Shown here piece by piece: positions 1 through 8,600 of a DNA stretch of 20,118 nt. Source of the DNA: JAEULH01 sp034382075 (lineage in GTDB: Bacteria > Pseudomonadota > Alphaproteobacteria > Rhodospirillales > Defluviicoccaceae); NCBI GenBank assembly GCA_034382075.1, contig JAXMOZ010000064.1, positions 1-20,118 on the forward strand. The letters run 5' to 3'. Under the pieces are notes generated by a model that was not told the origin of the DNA, did not search any database, and was given only the letters and a program-made list of their open reading frames with translations. The stretch's first letter is position 1; every line of letters begins with the position of its first letter. The translations under genes were made by a program, and so were the position numbers.

Positions 1-127
1 GCGCGTCCGCGGTCGGGTCACGCTCGTGCGCCACCTGGCCGCACTCCGCCCGGGGCCAATCACTTCGACCACCGCGTCGGCGAAGGCAGCACTCAGGGCG
101 ACCGCGCGACGCTGGCTCGCGCTCCAC
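1..127. other. Left flank, no recognisable feature
   Basis: This is 127 nt of GC-rich DNA left of the IS3 element. A minus-strand frame (ALSAAFADAVVEVIGPGRS) looks protein-like and could be the edge of a gene outside the window, but it is too short to identify. It does not continue the IstA frame found on the other side of IS3. Confidence 0.25.
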
Positions 128-140
128 TGAAGTGGACCCC
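128..140 (+). repeat. IS3 left terminal inverted repeat
   Basis: The 13-bp TGAAGTGGACCCC matches the reverse complement of 1494-1506 exactly. Beyond it only short blocks such as GGGACC still match, so the functional repeat is probably longer but imperfect. Confidence 0.85.
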
Positions 141-200
141 GATTTTGGGACCGGTGGCTTGATTGGAGCGGGGTCGGCTCCGTCGTGGTAGACGGAGACG

Positions 201-491
201 ATGATGAAGAAGCCGAGACGGAAGATCGATGCAACGCTGAAGGCGAAGATCGCACTCGAGGCGTTGCGGGAGCAGGCGACGGTGGCGGATCTGGCCGTGC
301 GCTACGAGGTCCACCCGAACCAGATCTACGCCTGGAAGAAGCAGCTTCTGGACAATGCGGCCCGAGCGTTTGACGCCGGGGTCGGTATCGACGCCGAGCA
401 TGCGCGCGAACGCGAGGTCGAGAAGCTGCATGCGAAGATCGGGCAGTTGACGGTCGAGCGGGATTTTTTAGCCAAAGGGTCCGGACGATGA
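201..491 (+). CDS. IS3-family transposase OrfA (HTH protein)
   Basis: This 96-aa protein binds the IS ends and supplies the N-terminal DNA-binding part of the OrfAB transposase. It starts with basic MMKKPRRK, followed by a helix-turn-helix of the HTH_Tnp_1 type (about residues 12-48, with ATVADLAVRYEVHPNQIYAWKK split over helices 2 and 3). A coiled leucine/isoleucine stretch (about residues 68-91, EREVEKLHAKIGQLTVERDF) is typical of IS3 OrfA multimerisation. The length is normal for the family. The stop overlaps the orfB start as ATGA at 488-491. Near the end a T TTT TTA heptamer lies in frame at 464-470, so ribosomes can slip -1 into the orfB frame. Confidence 0.9.
   Translation: MMKKPRRKIDATLKAKIALEALREQATVADLAVRYEVHPNQIYAWKKQLLDNAARAFDAGVGIDAEHAREREVEKLHAKIGQLTVERDFLAKGSGR
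464..470 (+). promoter_or_regulatory. Programmed -1 frameshift site for OrfAB
   Basis: T TTT TTA is read in the orfA frame as X XXY YYZ, a canonical slippery heptamer. The orfB frame is the -1 frame and has no stop between 467 and its ATG at 488. A slip here would therefore give a continuous OrfAB fusion, the active transposase in IS3 elements. I did not establish a downstream stimulatory stem-loop or pseudoknot. Confidence 0.6.
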
Positions 492-1435
492 GCACCCCGG
501 ACCGGAGAGCGATGCTCGACCGGGCCCACCCGGTCTTGTCGATCCGCGGGCAGTGCCGCCTGCTCGGGCTTGCCCGCTCGGGCGTCTATCGGCCGCGGCC
601 TTCCAACGACGACGCCGATCTGGCGCTGATGCGACGGATCGACGCGCTGTTCATGGCCTGGCCGTTCCTTGGCTCGCGGCGGATGACGGCGATGCTGCGG
701 GCCGAAGGGCTGACGGTCAACCGCAAGCGGGTGCAGCGGCTGATGCGGTTGATGGGGATCGAAGCCCTCGGCCCAAAGCCGAGGACGACGAAGCCGGCGC
801 CGGGGCACAAGATCTTCCCGTACCTGCTGCGCGACATGGTCATCGACCGGCCGAACCAGGTGTGGGCGGCGGACATCACCTACATCCCCATGGGCCGCGG
901 GTTCCTCTACCTCGTTGCGATCCTCGACTGGGCGAGCCGGGCGGTGCTTGCCTGGCGGCTGTCGAACACGATGGACACGGCGTTTTGCGTCGATGCCCTC
1001 GACGAGGCGCTGGCGCGGTTCGGCAAGCCGGAGATCTTCAACACCGACCAGGGCTCGCAGTTCACCAGCGCCGTCTTCACCGGCCGGCTGACGAGCGCCG
1101 GGATCCGGATCTCCATGGACGGCCGCGGCCGCTGGATCGACAACGTCTTCATCGAGCGGCTGTGGCGCTCGCTGAAGTACGAGGACGTTTACCTGAAAGG
1201 CTACGGCGACGGCCATGAGGCCCGGGCCGGCATCGCCGCGTGGATCGGCTTCTACAACGGCCGCAGGCCGCATCAGGCGCTGGCCGGCCAAACCCCGATG
1301 GCGGTGTGGCGCGAGGGGATCACCGGACCGCTGGGCGATAACGCCGTGGACATGACGCTGCGCTTGGACGACGCTCGCGCGTCGCCCACATGCCCACCGC
1401 GACAACAGCAGCAACCAACGCCGCAAGTGGCGTGA
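488..1435 (+). CDS. IS3-family transposase OrfB (DDE integrase core)
   Basis: This 315-aa protein is the catalytic part of the IS3 transposase, cutting and joining element ends with two bound metal ions. An N-terminal HTH_21-like region (about residues 45-100, with SRRMTAMLRAEGL) precedes the rve integrase core. The acidic triad is visible: Asp129 in VWAADITYIP, Asp187 in NTDQGSQF and Glu223 in NVFIERLWRS, giving the D-35-E spacing of retroviral-type integrases. The C-terminal FYNGRRPHQAL motif is also present. It overlaps orfA by 4 bases. After about residue 280 the protein has an unusual low-complexity tail ending in Gln/Pro/Thr. There is no frameshift or internal stop, so the element could still be active. 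Confidence 0.93.
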   Translation: MSTPDRRAMLDRAHPVLSIRGQCRLLGLARSGVYRPRPSNDDADLALMRRIDALFMAWPFLGSRRMTAMLRAEGLTVNRKRVQRLMRLMGIEALGPKPRTTKPAPGHKIFPYLLRDMVIDRPNQVWAADITYIPMGRGFLYLVAILDWASRAVLAWRLSNTMDTAFCVDALDEALARFGKPEIFNTDQGSQFTSAVFTGRLTSAGIRISMDGRGRWIDNVFIERLWRSLKYEDVYLKGYGDGHEARAGIAAWIGFYNGRRPHQALAGQTPMAVWREGITGPLGDNAVDMTLRLDDARASPTCPPRQQQQPTPQVA

Positions 1436-1493
1436 TCGAGACGGAGCCGACCCGCCGTCCAATCATGAACAACGATCCGGTGGTCCCACCCAT

Positions 1494-1506
1494 GGGGTCC
1501 ACTTCA
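1494..1506 (-). repeat. IS3 right terminal inverted repeat
   Basis: The sequence GGGGTCCACTTCA is the exact complement of the left repeat at 128-140. It sets the right edge of the IS3 element; IstA-like coding sequence starts immediately after it. Confidence 0.85.
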
Positions 1507-1507
1507 G

Positions 1508-2046
1508 CCGATCGCCGGGCGGTTTGATGGCTTCCACGCCGTCACCGCCGCGGTTTCCAAGACCTGCCTGGTTCGGTTTGACAACAACAAGTACTCGGTC
1601 TCCTCGCGTGCGGTCGGCCGACCGATCGAGGTCCAGGCCTATGCCGATCGGATCGTTCTTCGCCAGGACGGGGTGATCGTCGGCGAGCATGCGCGTTGCT
1701 TCGGCCGCGGCCGATGCCTCTACGATCCTTGGCATTACGTCCCGGTTCTGGCGCGTAAGCCGGGAGCCCTGAGGAACGGTGCGCCGTTCAAGAACTGGGT
1801 TCTGCCGGCAAACATCGAGCGCGTGCGGCGCAAGCTGGAGGGCCGGGACGACGGCGACCGGCAGATGGTGGCCATTCTCTCGGCCGTCCTTACCGATGGC
1901 CTGGAGAGCGTCGAAGCCGCCTGCGCCGAGGCACTCAGGGTGTTCACTCGGCCGCCGTCATCCTCAACATCCTGGCGCGCCGGCGCGAGCCCACTCCGGC
2001 GGTGACCATCCTGACCCCGGAGGCGCTCAGCGGCATCGCGGATTGA
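1508..2046 (+). pseudogene. istA: IS21-family IstA transposase, C-terminal remnant, frameshifted
   Basis: Read in frame from 1508, the sequence gives RFDGFHAVTAAVSKTCLVR, NNKYSVSSRAVGRPIEV, YDPWHYVPVLARKPGALRNG and AVLTDGLESVEAACAEALR. This is the characteristic C-terminal half of alphaproteobacterial IS21 IstA proteins. The frame breaks near 1938-1945; after a one-step shift it resumes as HSAAVILNILARRREPTPAVTILTPEAL and stops at 2044-2046, short of the usual C-terminus. The N-terminal HTH and DDE core are missing, because the IS3 element lies directly upstream and the sequence left of IS3 does not continue IstA. No istB follows; the sequence runs into an IS256 remnant instead. It is non-functional. 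Confidence 0.8.
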
Positions 2047-2094
2047 CGCCCGCGGTAGCGCCATGAGGGCGCCGACGTTCACGGCGCGCCGTCC

Positions 2095-2238
2095 CACGCC
2101 CCCCGCCAACTCCTCCTCGATCAGCTCCTCGATGAAATCACGGATCCGATCGCGGATACCCGCCTCAAGCGGATCCGACCAACCATCCCCCAGAAACAGC
2201 GTCGTCTCGTCTGCAGGCGTCGTGCTATGCGTCCTCAT
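2095..2238 (-). pseudogene. IS256-family transposase, N-terminal remnant
   Basis: From the ATG at 2238 the minus strand reads MRTHSTTPADETTLFLGDG, then WSDPLEAGIRDRIRDFIEELIEEELA. This is the typical N-terminus of IS256/mutator-type transposases, which act by a DDE mechanism. Similarity fades after about 45 residues, around 2095-2100, where the frame runs into antisense of the IstA remnant. The DDE core is absent, so only the 5' end of the gene survives. Upstream on the same strand, 2239 to about 2335 probably holds the IS end and leader (ATTTGAAGGTGGCGTAATCT-like sequence), but I could not place the terminal repeat. Confidence 0.6.
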
Positions 2239-2374
2239 GGCGTGATCTCCTCCCGGCGCTCCAACGCCGGCCTTGGGTCCAAAACAACCCGGAGATTACG
2301 CCACCTTCAAATTCCAACCACTTCCGCGACATCACCCACAATGAGTTTCGACTCGGACTGTAAAGCTGCGGAAG
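2239..2374. other. Junction between IS256 remnant and accessory gene cluster
   Basis: This non-coding stretch lies between the IS256 fragment start and the stop codon of the 346-aa gene. It probably contains the outer end of the IS256 element, since the leader continues to around 2335. I see no convincing terminator hairpin for the long minus-strand gene cluster that ends here. The natural terminator may have been lost when the IS debris arrived. Confidence 0.35.
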
Positions 2375-3415
2375 TCAGTTGGCGATGAGGGGCACCAGCC
2401 GCCCGACAACCTCCGGAATACCCTGACCAACAGCTCCCTCAGCAGCTCCGGCTGCGCCCAGGCCCGGAATGAGTGGGCTGAGCGCGATAATCCCGGTCAC
2501 GGCTAACACCGCCAAGGTAGCGAGGCTGGCGGCGTAGTCGTCGTTATTGGTCTTTATCGTCACGCGAACCCGCAGCCTTCCCGCGATAGTAGCTTGGCCG
2601 CCGGTGACCGGCCGAGTTTGCAAGATTGGGAGGTCACCGTCGTAGAAGATAGCGCGCTCGGCTGGCAACCAGCCGATCGAGGTGGCATTAAAGCCATCAC
2701 CAATTGTGCCTTTGATCTGAACCGAACCAGCCGCATCAAAACTCGCGGTGACTCCGGCAAATAGGCTGCCCACCGCCGCCTTTGACTCGAGCTGTATTTG
2801 CGAGCAGAGACTACGCAGCGCTTCGGCACCTACCCAGCGAGCGGCGCCGGACGCGACGGCGGCCTCGAGCGCGGCGAAGTTCGGATTGGCAACGCAGGCG
2901 ATCGGATACGCGCCGTCCCACGAAACTTTCAGAGGGCCGATCACATTAAGCTCGATCCTGAGGGTCGGCGTGTCGTAGATCGCGATTGGCTGACCCTGGA
3001 TCGTGTAGATGAACGCTGGATAGCCGCTCGCGCTACTGGGAAGCTCGACTATCGAGCCGTCCCGATAGGACATGAGCAGTGCAACCGGGCCGGGCGGCGC
3101 GCTGCCAGGATTTACCCGCAGCATCAGGCGCGTCCAAGTGCCGCCGCCCGGGTCGACGCGGGCATCGGTGCCAAGGTCACCCTCACCGACCTGGAAGCGG
3201 CGGATCGCTTCGCAAAGTTCGCCCGAGGCCCGGCCATCCTCGACGGGGGGCAGATCCGCTATGCGGGTTCCGACGGCGGGAAGGAAAGGCGGCACGACTG
3301 GTACGTCGACCACGGCGTCGAGGAGTTCGCAGACCTGCTGCTGGTCAGAGGCCAGGTTCGGGCATTGAGTCCCAGCATCGGTGAGTCCGACCGCCTGTTT
3401 AAGTCCCCACGACAT
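2375..3415 (-). CDS. Hypothetical protein, PGBD-like N-terminus and hydrophobic Gly-rich C-terminus
   Basis: This is a 346-aa protein of unknown function. ATG at 3415 is preferred over upstream in-frame starts because AAGGGGAAG sits just before it. Residues 1 to about 100 follow the pattern of PGBD-like modules: VGLTDAGTQCPNLASDQQQV, then LCEAIRRFQ and DARVDPGGGTW. The middle (about 100-295) looks beta-rich with a jelly-roll-like alternation and no recognisable motif. The last 50 residues are hydrophobic and Gly/Ala-rich (LATLAVLAVTGIIALSPLIP, then GLGAAGAAEGAVGQ), suitable for one or two membrane passages or an inserting segment. There is no signal peptide. It is the last gene of the minus-strand cluster, 103 nt after the 373-aa PGBD gene. 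The PGBD call is moderate; the function is unassigned. Confidence 0.7.
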   Translation of the reverse strand: MSWGLKQAVGLTDAGTQCPNLASDQQQVCELLDAVVDVPVVPPFLPAVGTRIADLPPVEDGRASGELCEAIRRFQVGEGDLGTDARVDPGGGTWTRLMLRVNPGSAPPGPVALLMSYRDGSIVELPSSASGYPAFIYTIQGQPIAIYDTPTLRIELNVIGPLKVSWDGAYPIACVANPNFAALEAAVASGAARWVGAEALRSLCSQIQLESKAAVGSLFAGVTASFDAAGSVQIKGTIGDGFNATSIGWLPAERAIFYDGDLPILQTRPVTGGQATIAGRLRVRVTIKTNNDDYAASLATLAVLAVTGIIALSPLIPGLGAAGAAEGAVGQGIPEVVGRLVPLIAN

Positions 3416-3518
3416 GTTCACTTCCCCTTTTTCCATCACGTCATGCAGTTGATTGCGAGGTCTGCCGGCCTTTCAATGCCTTCAGCGTGCCTCCCAGACC
3501 GGCGGGCCGAACTCTCCC

Positions 3519-4640
3519 TCAGCCTCCTGGCGGCAGCAGTTCCGGCCGGCCTGGGGTGCCGAAGCGGCCGCTGCAAATGTCGTTGAAGGGAAGGCTGGCG
3601 AGCCTCGTCCGCTCCGCGAGCCCGATGTCCCACCAGCGCTGCAGCATACCGTCGGTCCGGGTGATCCAGTTCCAGCGGTCCCCCGCGACCAGGACATTTC
3701 CGCCTGGCATTTCAGCGCTAAAGGCACGATGATATGGGTGGACATTATTGGTAAAAGGGGAGATCAGCCCCGAGAACGACAAGAGGCCTGTAAGTAGCCA
3801 ATCATAGTGCGGCTGGATGATCGACCATTGCTCGTTTTGCAGCAGTTCGCGATTGCCTTCGCCGACACGGCCGACGGTGATCTTGTGCCAGGCAGCGCCG
3901 TAGGAGCGCGGCGGAAAGGCGTGGACCCATCCCGGCGATCCTCCGAAGTAGGTCGGGTGGCGATTGAATCGGTCGTGGAGGTGGCCGAGTTTAACGGCCT
4001 CGCTGGGATGATCGAGGAACGCTTCGTGTAGCCAAGCCAGATCGTAGAAGATATCCCGTCCGATGCGAACCATGACGTTCTGAGCGATAAAGCCGGGGTC
4101 GCCGTCAAGCCCCCCGACGACTGGCCCGCCGGCCATGCGCCCCAATCCGGCCCAGAGGAAGTTCAATGGCGCGAGCAAATAGAGGTCGCGATAGTAGCCA
4201 TAGAGGTCGATGATCCGTGCACGATTGTGCGCGAAGCCGGCGTCCGGATCCCAGTCGGGATGCGCTGAGCTGTTGGCCCTCACCAAAGCGCGATTCTGAT
4301 AGTTGGACATGCGGTCCGAGTAGCGCAGCTCGAGTTCGGCCATCGTCGGCAGCGGCTCACGATCGAGCTGGTTCATGGTCTTCATTCCGACGACGCCGTC
4401 GATCACCCCGTCATCGGTGGCGAGTCCCCGGGATGCCTTGTAGTCGCGGACTCGGTCGTAAGTCTCTTGGCCATACTTCCCATCGGCGCCATACTCGGGC
4501 ATGTCGAAATCCAAATCGATGAGGGCCCACTGGACGACGCGCACCGCGAGGCCCGTCTCCGACATGGTCATCCGGTGCGTTCCTGCCGCACAGGCTTCAA
4601 GAACGGGGTTGCTGGCAAATCGGGGGTTCGTCAGTACCAT
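3519..4640 (-). CDS. Protein with N-terminal peptidoglycan-binding-like domain
   Basis: This 373-aa protein starts at ATG 4640, chosen because GGTGGAG lies 6 nt upstream; an alternative GTG at 4652 would overlap that signal. Residues about 28-93 match the PF01471 type of peptidoglycan-binding fold: GLAVRVVQWAL, then YGADGKYGQETYDRVRDYK and DGVIDGVVGMKTMNQLD. The remaining 280 residues are unfamiliar and rich in Trp, Tyr and His (ARIIDLYGYYRDLYLLAPL, DIFYDLAWLHEAFLDHP, LHDRFNRHPTYFGG). They look largely helical, and no catalytic motif is evident. There is no signal peptide, so wall binding would need an unusual export route or an internal structural use of the fold. Its start overlaps the stop of the small ORF upstream by 10 nt, suggesting coupled translation. 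Confidence 0.75.
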   Translation of the reverse strand: MVLTNPRFASNPVLEACAAGTHRMTMSETGLAVRVVQWALIDLDFDMPEYGADGKYGQETYDRVRDYKASRGLATDDGVIDGVVGMKTMNQLDREPLPTMAELELRYSDRMSNYQNRALVRANSSAHPDWDPDAGFAHNRARIIDLYGYYRDLYLLAPLNFLWAGLGRMAGGPVVGGLDGDPGFIAQNVMVRIGRDIFYDLAWLHEAFLDHPSEAVKLGHLHDRFNRHPTYFGGSPGWVHAFPPRSYGAAWHKITVGRVGEGNRELLQNEQWSIIQPHYDWLLTGLLSFSGLISPFTNNVHPYHRAFSAEMPGGNVLVAGDRWNWITRTDGMLQRWWDIGLAERTRLASLPFNDICSGRFGTPGRPELLPPGG

Positions 4641-4882
4641 AGGATGCTCCACCGCTTGGCGTCGCGCTGACCCTCAAGGCGCGCGCTAGCATGGCCGTGC
4701 ATCGCTGGCGGTTGGATTTGCCGCCGAGAGTGATCTTCGCGCGTGATTTGATTGCGCTCGCAATCACCTTGTCGGGCGATCCCTCGCCAGAGAAGAGCGC
4801 GTTTAGCAGGCCAGTTGAGGCGACTGTAGTGCCAGCGGTGGATGGTTGCATAGCTGGGGCAACGTAGCAGCTTCGTGCGCAT
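4631..4882 (-). CDS. Small hypothetical protein, 83 aa, possible coupling ORF
   Basis: ATG at 4882 follows a strong AAGGAG Shine-Dalgarno that overlaps the stop of the hydrolase gene, leaving an 11-nt gap. The frame stays open to a TGA at 4631-4633, which overlaps the ATG of the PGBD gene by 10 nt. The product begins MRTKLLRCPSYATIHRWHYS and is basic, rich in Arg, His and Trp, and matches nothing I recognise. A second frame from 4851 (SPDKVIASAIKSRAKITLGG) looks at least as protein-like. A frameshifted small gene that starts at 4882 and moves into that frame is therefore a real alternative. The start signal is well supported; the amino-acid sequence of the product is uncertain. Confidence 0.45.
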   Translation of the reverse strand: MRTKLLRCPSYATIHRWHYSRLNWPAKRALLWRGIARQGDCERNQITREDHSRRQIQPPAMHGHASARLEGQRDAKRWSILWY

Positions 4883-4893
4883 GGCAGGCTCCT

Positions 4894-5604
4894 TCACCGA
4901 ACTTCCATCCCATCGGCCGGACGGCCGATATGCGCCGTGAAGAACGCGACGGTGCGGTGCTGCGACTGCTTTCGTGCGGCGGTGTTGGCGGGGTCAGTCC
5001 CGACGAAACCGTGGCCGGCGCCCGGGTAGGTGTTGAGATCAACGAGGGTGCCCTCGCCCGAAAGCTGCGCGGCAATGATGCCGGCGTTGCTGTAGCCAGT
5101 GCCGGGCACCTGGTCGGCGGTGCCATGGTGGATTTGCGCGTGGCTGAGCGTGCCCGCCGCGCCGATACCGTCGAGGACCGGCGCATAGAAGGCGACCAGC
5201 ACCGATGCCGCCTTGCGCACCCGCAAACACAAGTGCGCGCCGAGTGAAAACCCCAGCAAGCCGGCCGGAAGCCCGGCGAGTCCGGGTGCGGCTGCCGACG
5301 TGGCGATAGTCGCCAGGATCGCCGCTTCCCAAGCATCACGATGGCGCGCAATCAGTTCGAGCGCGGCGGAGCCGGGCGCGGTGCGGGTCGCTGACAGGTA
5401 ATCTGGCATGACCACGGCGAAGCCCGCGCGGGTCAGGTCCGCGACGAAGCCGTCGATCATCGTCTTCCACGGTCCGGTGGCGTTGTCGAACGGGCCGTCG
5501 CTGCCGTAAGCGAGAATGATCAGCGCAGCGGGCGCGGTTGTAGGGCGCGCAAGCTGTGCCGGCATCGTGCCGCTGCTCACCGGGATTGTCAGGGTATCGC
5601 TCAT
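4894..5604 (-). CDS. Dienelactone hydrolase-family alpha/beta hydrolase
   Basis: This 236-aa protein probably hydrolyses an ester or lactone in the cytoplasm. ATG at 5604 is chosen for the GAGGAGG Shine-Dalgarno 5-6 nt upstream. The alpha/beta-hydrolase elements are in order: strand-loop ALIILAYGSDGPFDN at 27-41, nucleophile elbow GFSLGA with Ser120, acid Asp164 in HHGTADQVPGT, and His198 in GAGHGF. Classical dienelactone hydrolases use Cys as nucleophile; Ser here suggests a different substrate. The length is normal for the family. It lies 58 nt after the 1070-aa gene and 11 nt before the small ORF, on the same strand, so it is probably co-transcribed with the giant genes. The substrate is unknown. 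Confidence 0.85.
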   Translation of the reverse strand: MSDTLTIPVSSGTMPAQLARPTTAPAALIILAYGSDGPFDNATGPWKTMIDGFVADLTRAGFAVVMPDYLSATRTAPGSAALELIARHRDAWEAAILATIATSAAAPGLAGLPAGLLGFSLGAHLCLRVRKAASVLVAFYAPVLDGIGAAGTLSHAQIHHGTADQVPGTGYSNAGIIAAQLSGEGTLVDLNTYPGAGHGFVGTDPANTAARKQSQHRTVAFFTAHIGRPADGMEVR

Positions 5605-5662
5605 AAGCTCCTCCTCTTTCGGCGCGAGCATGTGCACGGCGCGCGAGCGCTGCATAGTTGCC

Positions 5663-8600
5663 TTAGGCGACGTCTACCTCGGTCGCCGTGCCAACTCGTC
5701 CGGACGGGTCCTCGAACGCGAGGCGCAGCCGAAGCTGCGTGCCGGCGGCCAGATCGCCGGGGTCGAGCACGGCGAGGGTGACGCTGCCCTCCTCGATGTC
5801 CGCCCAGCGCGTCGGGGTGCTCCCGTCGGATTGCAGCGCCGGCGTGAACGCGCGACCGGCGTCACCTTCGCGCCATTGGGTCCATACCGCCAGCCGGTAG
5901 CGGTCGATCGCGAGGCGATGCGCGCGCGGCGGCGCGGAGAGCGCGATCGTCAGCGCCCGCAGCCCCACGCCGCCGGGCGCCAGCGTGATCGCCATCGCGC
6001 TCGCAACAGGCGGGTCCGGGGGCCCAAGCGGCACGTGGACCACTGTGCGCCCCGGCGACGGCGCGCTGAACGGGCGCGGTTGATCTAACGCTGCCGTCGG
6101 GTCGAGCGGCTCGACACCCCCGGGCGGCAGTTCGGGCACTAGGTCGGCGGGCAGGCGCCGCTCGTCCGGCAGGCTGACGTCGGCCCAGTAGACGTAGGCG
6201 ACGAACGGCTCCAGCCCCGCTCCGGCGCTGCCGGCATCCTCGAATGAGGCCGCAAAAGTGGTGCCGTCGGCCGCGAGTGCGAGCTCCCCCTCGGCGACGA
6301 CGCGGGCATACAGGGGATCGGCGAGCGGGCGCGCCGAGCGGCGCATCCGGAAACGCGGTGCGCGCGGCGCCGGCGCCCCGGCAACGAACAGCCCCGGCTC
6401 GTCGCGGGCAAGCGCGACGCGGTCAAAATCGGGGGCGACCACCGTCAGGCGAGCGCGCCCCGTCACCGCGTCGACCTCGGCATCGAGCCGCGGGGGCGGC
6501 GGCGGCCGATCGTCGGGCACCGCGACCGGGACGATACCGCAATCCGCGAACGGCGGCTCGGCGCCATCGGGTCCGAGCGGGACGATGCGCAGGAACTGCA
6601 CCGTCGCCAGGCTGCGCGGCAGCACCGTCTCGAGCACCGCCCGCCCCTCGTTCCCGGCCTCGATCGGCGGATCGGTGAGCAGGCGGAACCCGATGCGCGC
6701 GATCGTGCTGCCGTCGCGCGCCCTGCGGCAGCCCGCCGCCGCCACCCGGCCTCGCGACGGCTCGGCTGACGCCGGCGCGAACGGATCGGCGAGGTCGGCG
6801 GCGCCGATGCCCATGCCGTGCTGGTCGGCCAGAAAGACGCGGTGCCGGCTGCCCGCCGGCGCGGGCCACGCCAGCGCCAGCTCCACCTCGGGCGCGCTTG
6901 CCGGGGCGCTCGTCCAGAACAGCCCGAGCCCGGTCGGATACACAGCCGGCGCGCGCACGTCGTGCGCGCGGACCTCGATCTCGGTAGGTTCCGACTTGCG
7001 CCCCGCACTGTCGACATGACGTCCGCGGAGCGTCGACGTGCCCGGCTCCTGCGGCCCCAGCGCACGGAGCGGCAGCCTTACCCTGCGCAGCCCGGCGACG
7101 GTCAGGTCCTCCGACAATGCCGTACCTGCCAGCTCGAGCTCGAGCGTCGTGATCGGCAGCGAACCCGCCTCCATGTCGTCGATCCCAGGAGTCGCGGCCG
7201 GGTCGACCAGCACCTCCACGGTGCCCGGAACCAGCGGCAGCGCCGAGGTGCGGTCGAGATCGGGGTTCGGAACGAAGCGCTGGCGCAGCACCGGGCGCGG
7301 CGGCAGCGGGCGCGGCGGGGGCGCCAGCGAGACCTTCTGCGGCGCACCGAAGCGGCCGAACGCGTCGGCCGCGTGGACCCGCAGGGCCACCGTCGTCGCG
7401 TCGCCGGGAAGGTCGTGCGCGGCGACCAAGCCCGCCGTCGCCAGCGGACCGCCGCCCCCGGCGCGCACTCGCCCTGCGGACTGGCTCTCGCCCCCGAACA
7501 TGCGCGGCTCGGCGCGCAGCGCAATCGCCGCGCCGGGTACGGCGAGTTGCGGATGGCGTGACACCCATCCGCTCGCGGTCTGCTCGGCGACCGCGGCCAG
7601 CGTGATCAGCGAACGGCTTGGAAACGCGAGCGTAGCACGGAACGCGCTGCTCGGCGCGCTGTCGACCGGCGGCTGCCAGCGGCGGTCGACCACCGCCGGC
7701 GCGTCGAGCGAGGGCGGCAACCAAGGCGGCGTCGGTGCGGCGAAGGCTACCCGCGCGCGCACCGCGAACCCTCGCCCGACGATGCCGTCGACCTGGTCGT
7801 CGAGCGCTCGCGCGGCCGGGCCGATCACGCCGGCCATGCGCGCTATCAGCCTCCGTTCCTCCGCGCTCGGCGCGGGAGGCTCACCCGCACGCGGCGCGGT
7901 CGCGAGCACGCCGACAACGGCCAGAGTGTCCCACCCGCCGTCGCCGTGGAGCTCCGGTAAATCGGGGATGTACGTCGCAAGGCCGAGCAGCCGCGCCAGG
8001 CCAGGGTCGAGCGCGGCGAACTGCAGCATTGCGGCGCGTGGCAGCGTCGCGGTCTGCCGCCGCTCGGCGCCCGGCGCGGTGATCTGCTGCGTCTCGATCT
8101 GGCGCCACGGCGGATCGGTGCCGTCGTCGACCAGCCGCGCCAGCACCGCTTCGATGCCGCCGCCGAAGCCGGTCGCCGCGAGCATCGCCTCGACCCGCAG
8201 CTGCTCGTCGCGGGGATCGACCGCGGCGAACGGCGCTTCGGCGACGTCCATTGGGTTGAGCCGCAGCGGCGCGCCCTCGGCGACGCGGGCGAGCGCCGCC
8301 GCCCGGCCAGCCCCGCCCACGTACCAGCGGTGGTCACCGTCGACCGGCAGCCCCGGCAGCGCCGCCACGTCCCACGCGTCGCCGATCAAGCGCGACGGGT
8401 CGATCGCACGGATGGCGAGGCCCGCCTGAGTGCTGCCGGAGAGCCGGAGTCGGGCGAACCGGGGGGCCGAGAAAAGCCAGCGTGAGGCGCGGCGCTCGGC
8501 GACGATGCGGCCAAGCTGGTCGAACAACGCGGCGCGCCCGATCGCGTCCGGATCGGCGGCCTGGACCTCGATCCGCACGGTCACCCGCGTATCGCTGTCG

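Larger units (their letters stand above)
128..1506 (+). mobile_element. Complete IS3-family insertion sequence
   Basis: The element is bounded by 13-bp perfect terminal inverted repeats, TGAAGTGGACCCC at 128-140 and its complement at 1494-1506. A second inverted pair (GGGTCGGCTCCGT at 171-183, complement at 1441-1453) lies just inside. Between them are overlapping orfA and orfB with an intact DDE triad, the standard IS3 layout, at about 1.38 kb. No matching 3-5 bp target duplication is visible outside the repeats (CCAC on the left, GCCG on the right). On its right side the DNA continues straight into an IstA reading frame, but the left side does not look like IstA. The element may have inserted in an IS21 copy and the left flank was then deleted or recombined. 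Confidence 0.9.

Noticed and set aside
7038..8429. Plus-strand 463-aa Ser/Ala/Arg-rich frame opposite the 1070-aa gene
   Set aside because: The composition is that of a shadow frame in high-GC DNA and it has no domain.
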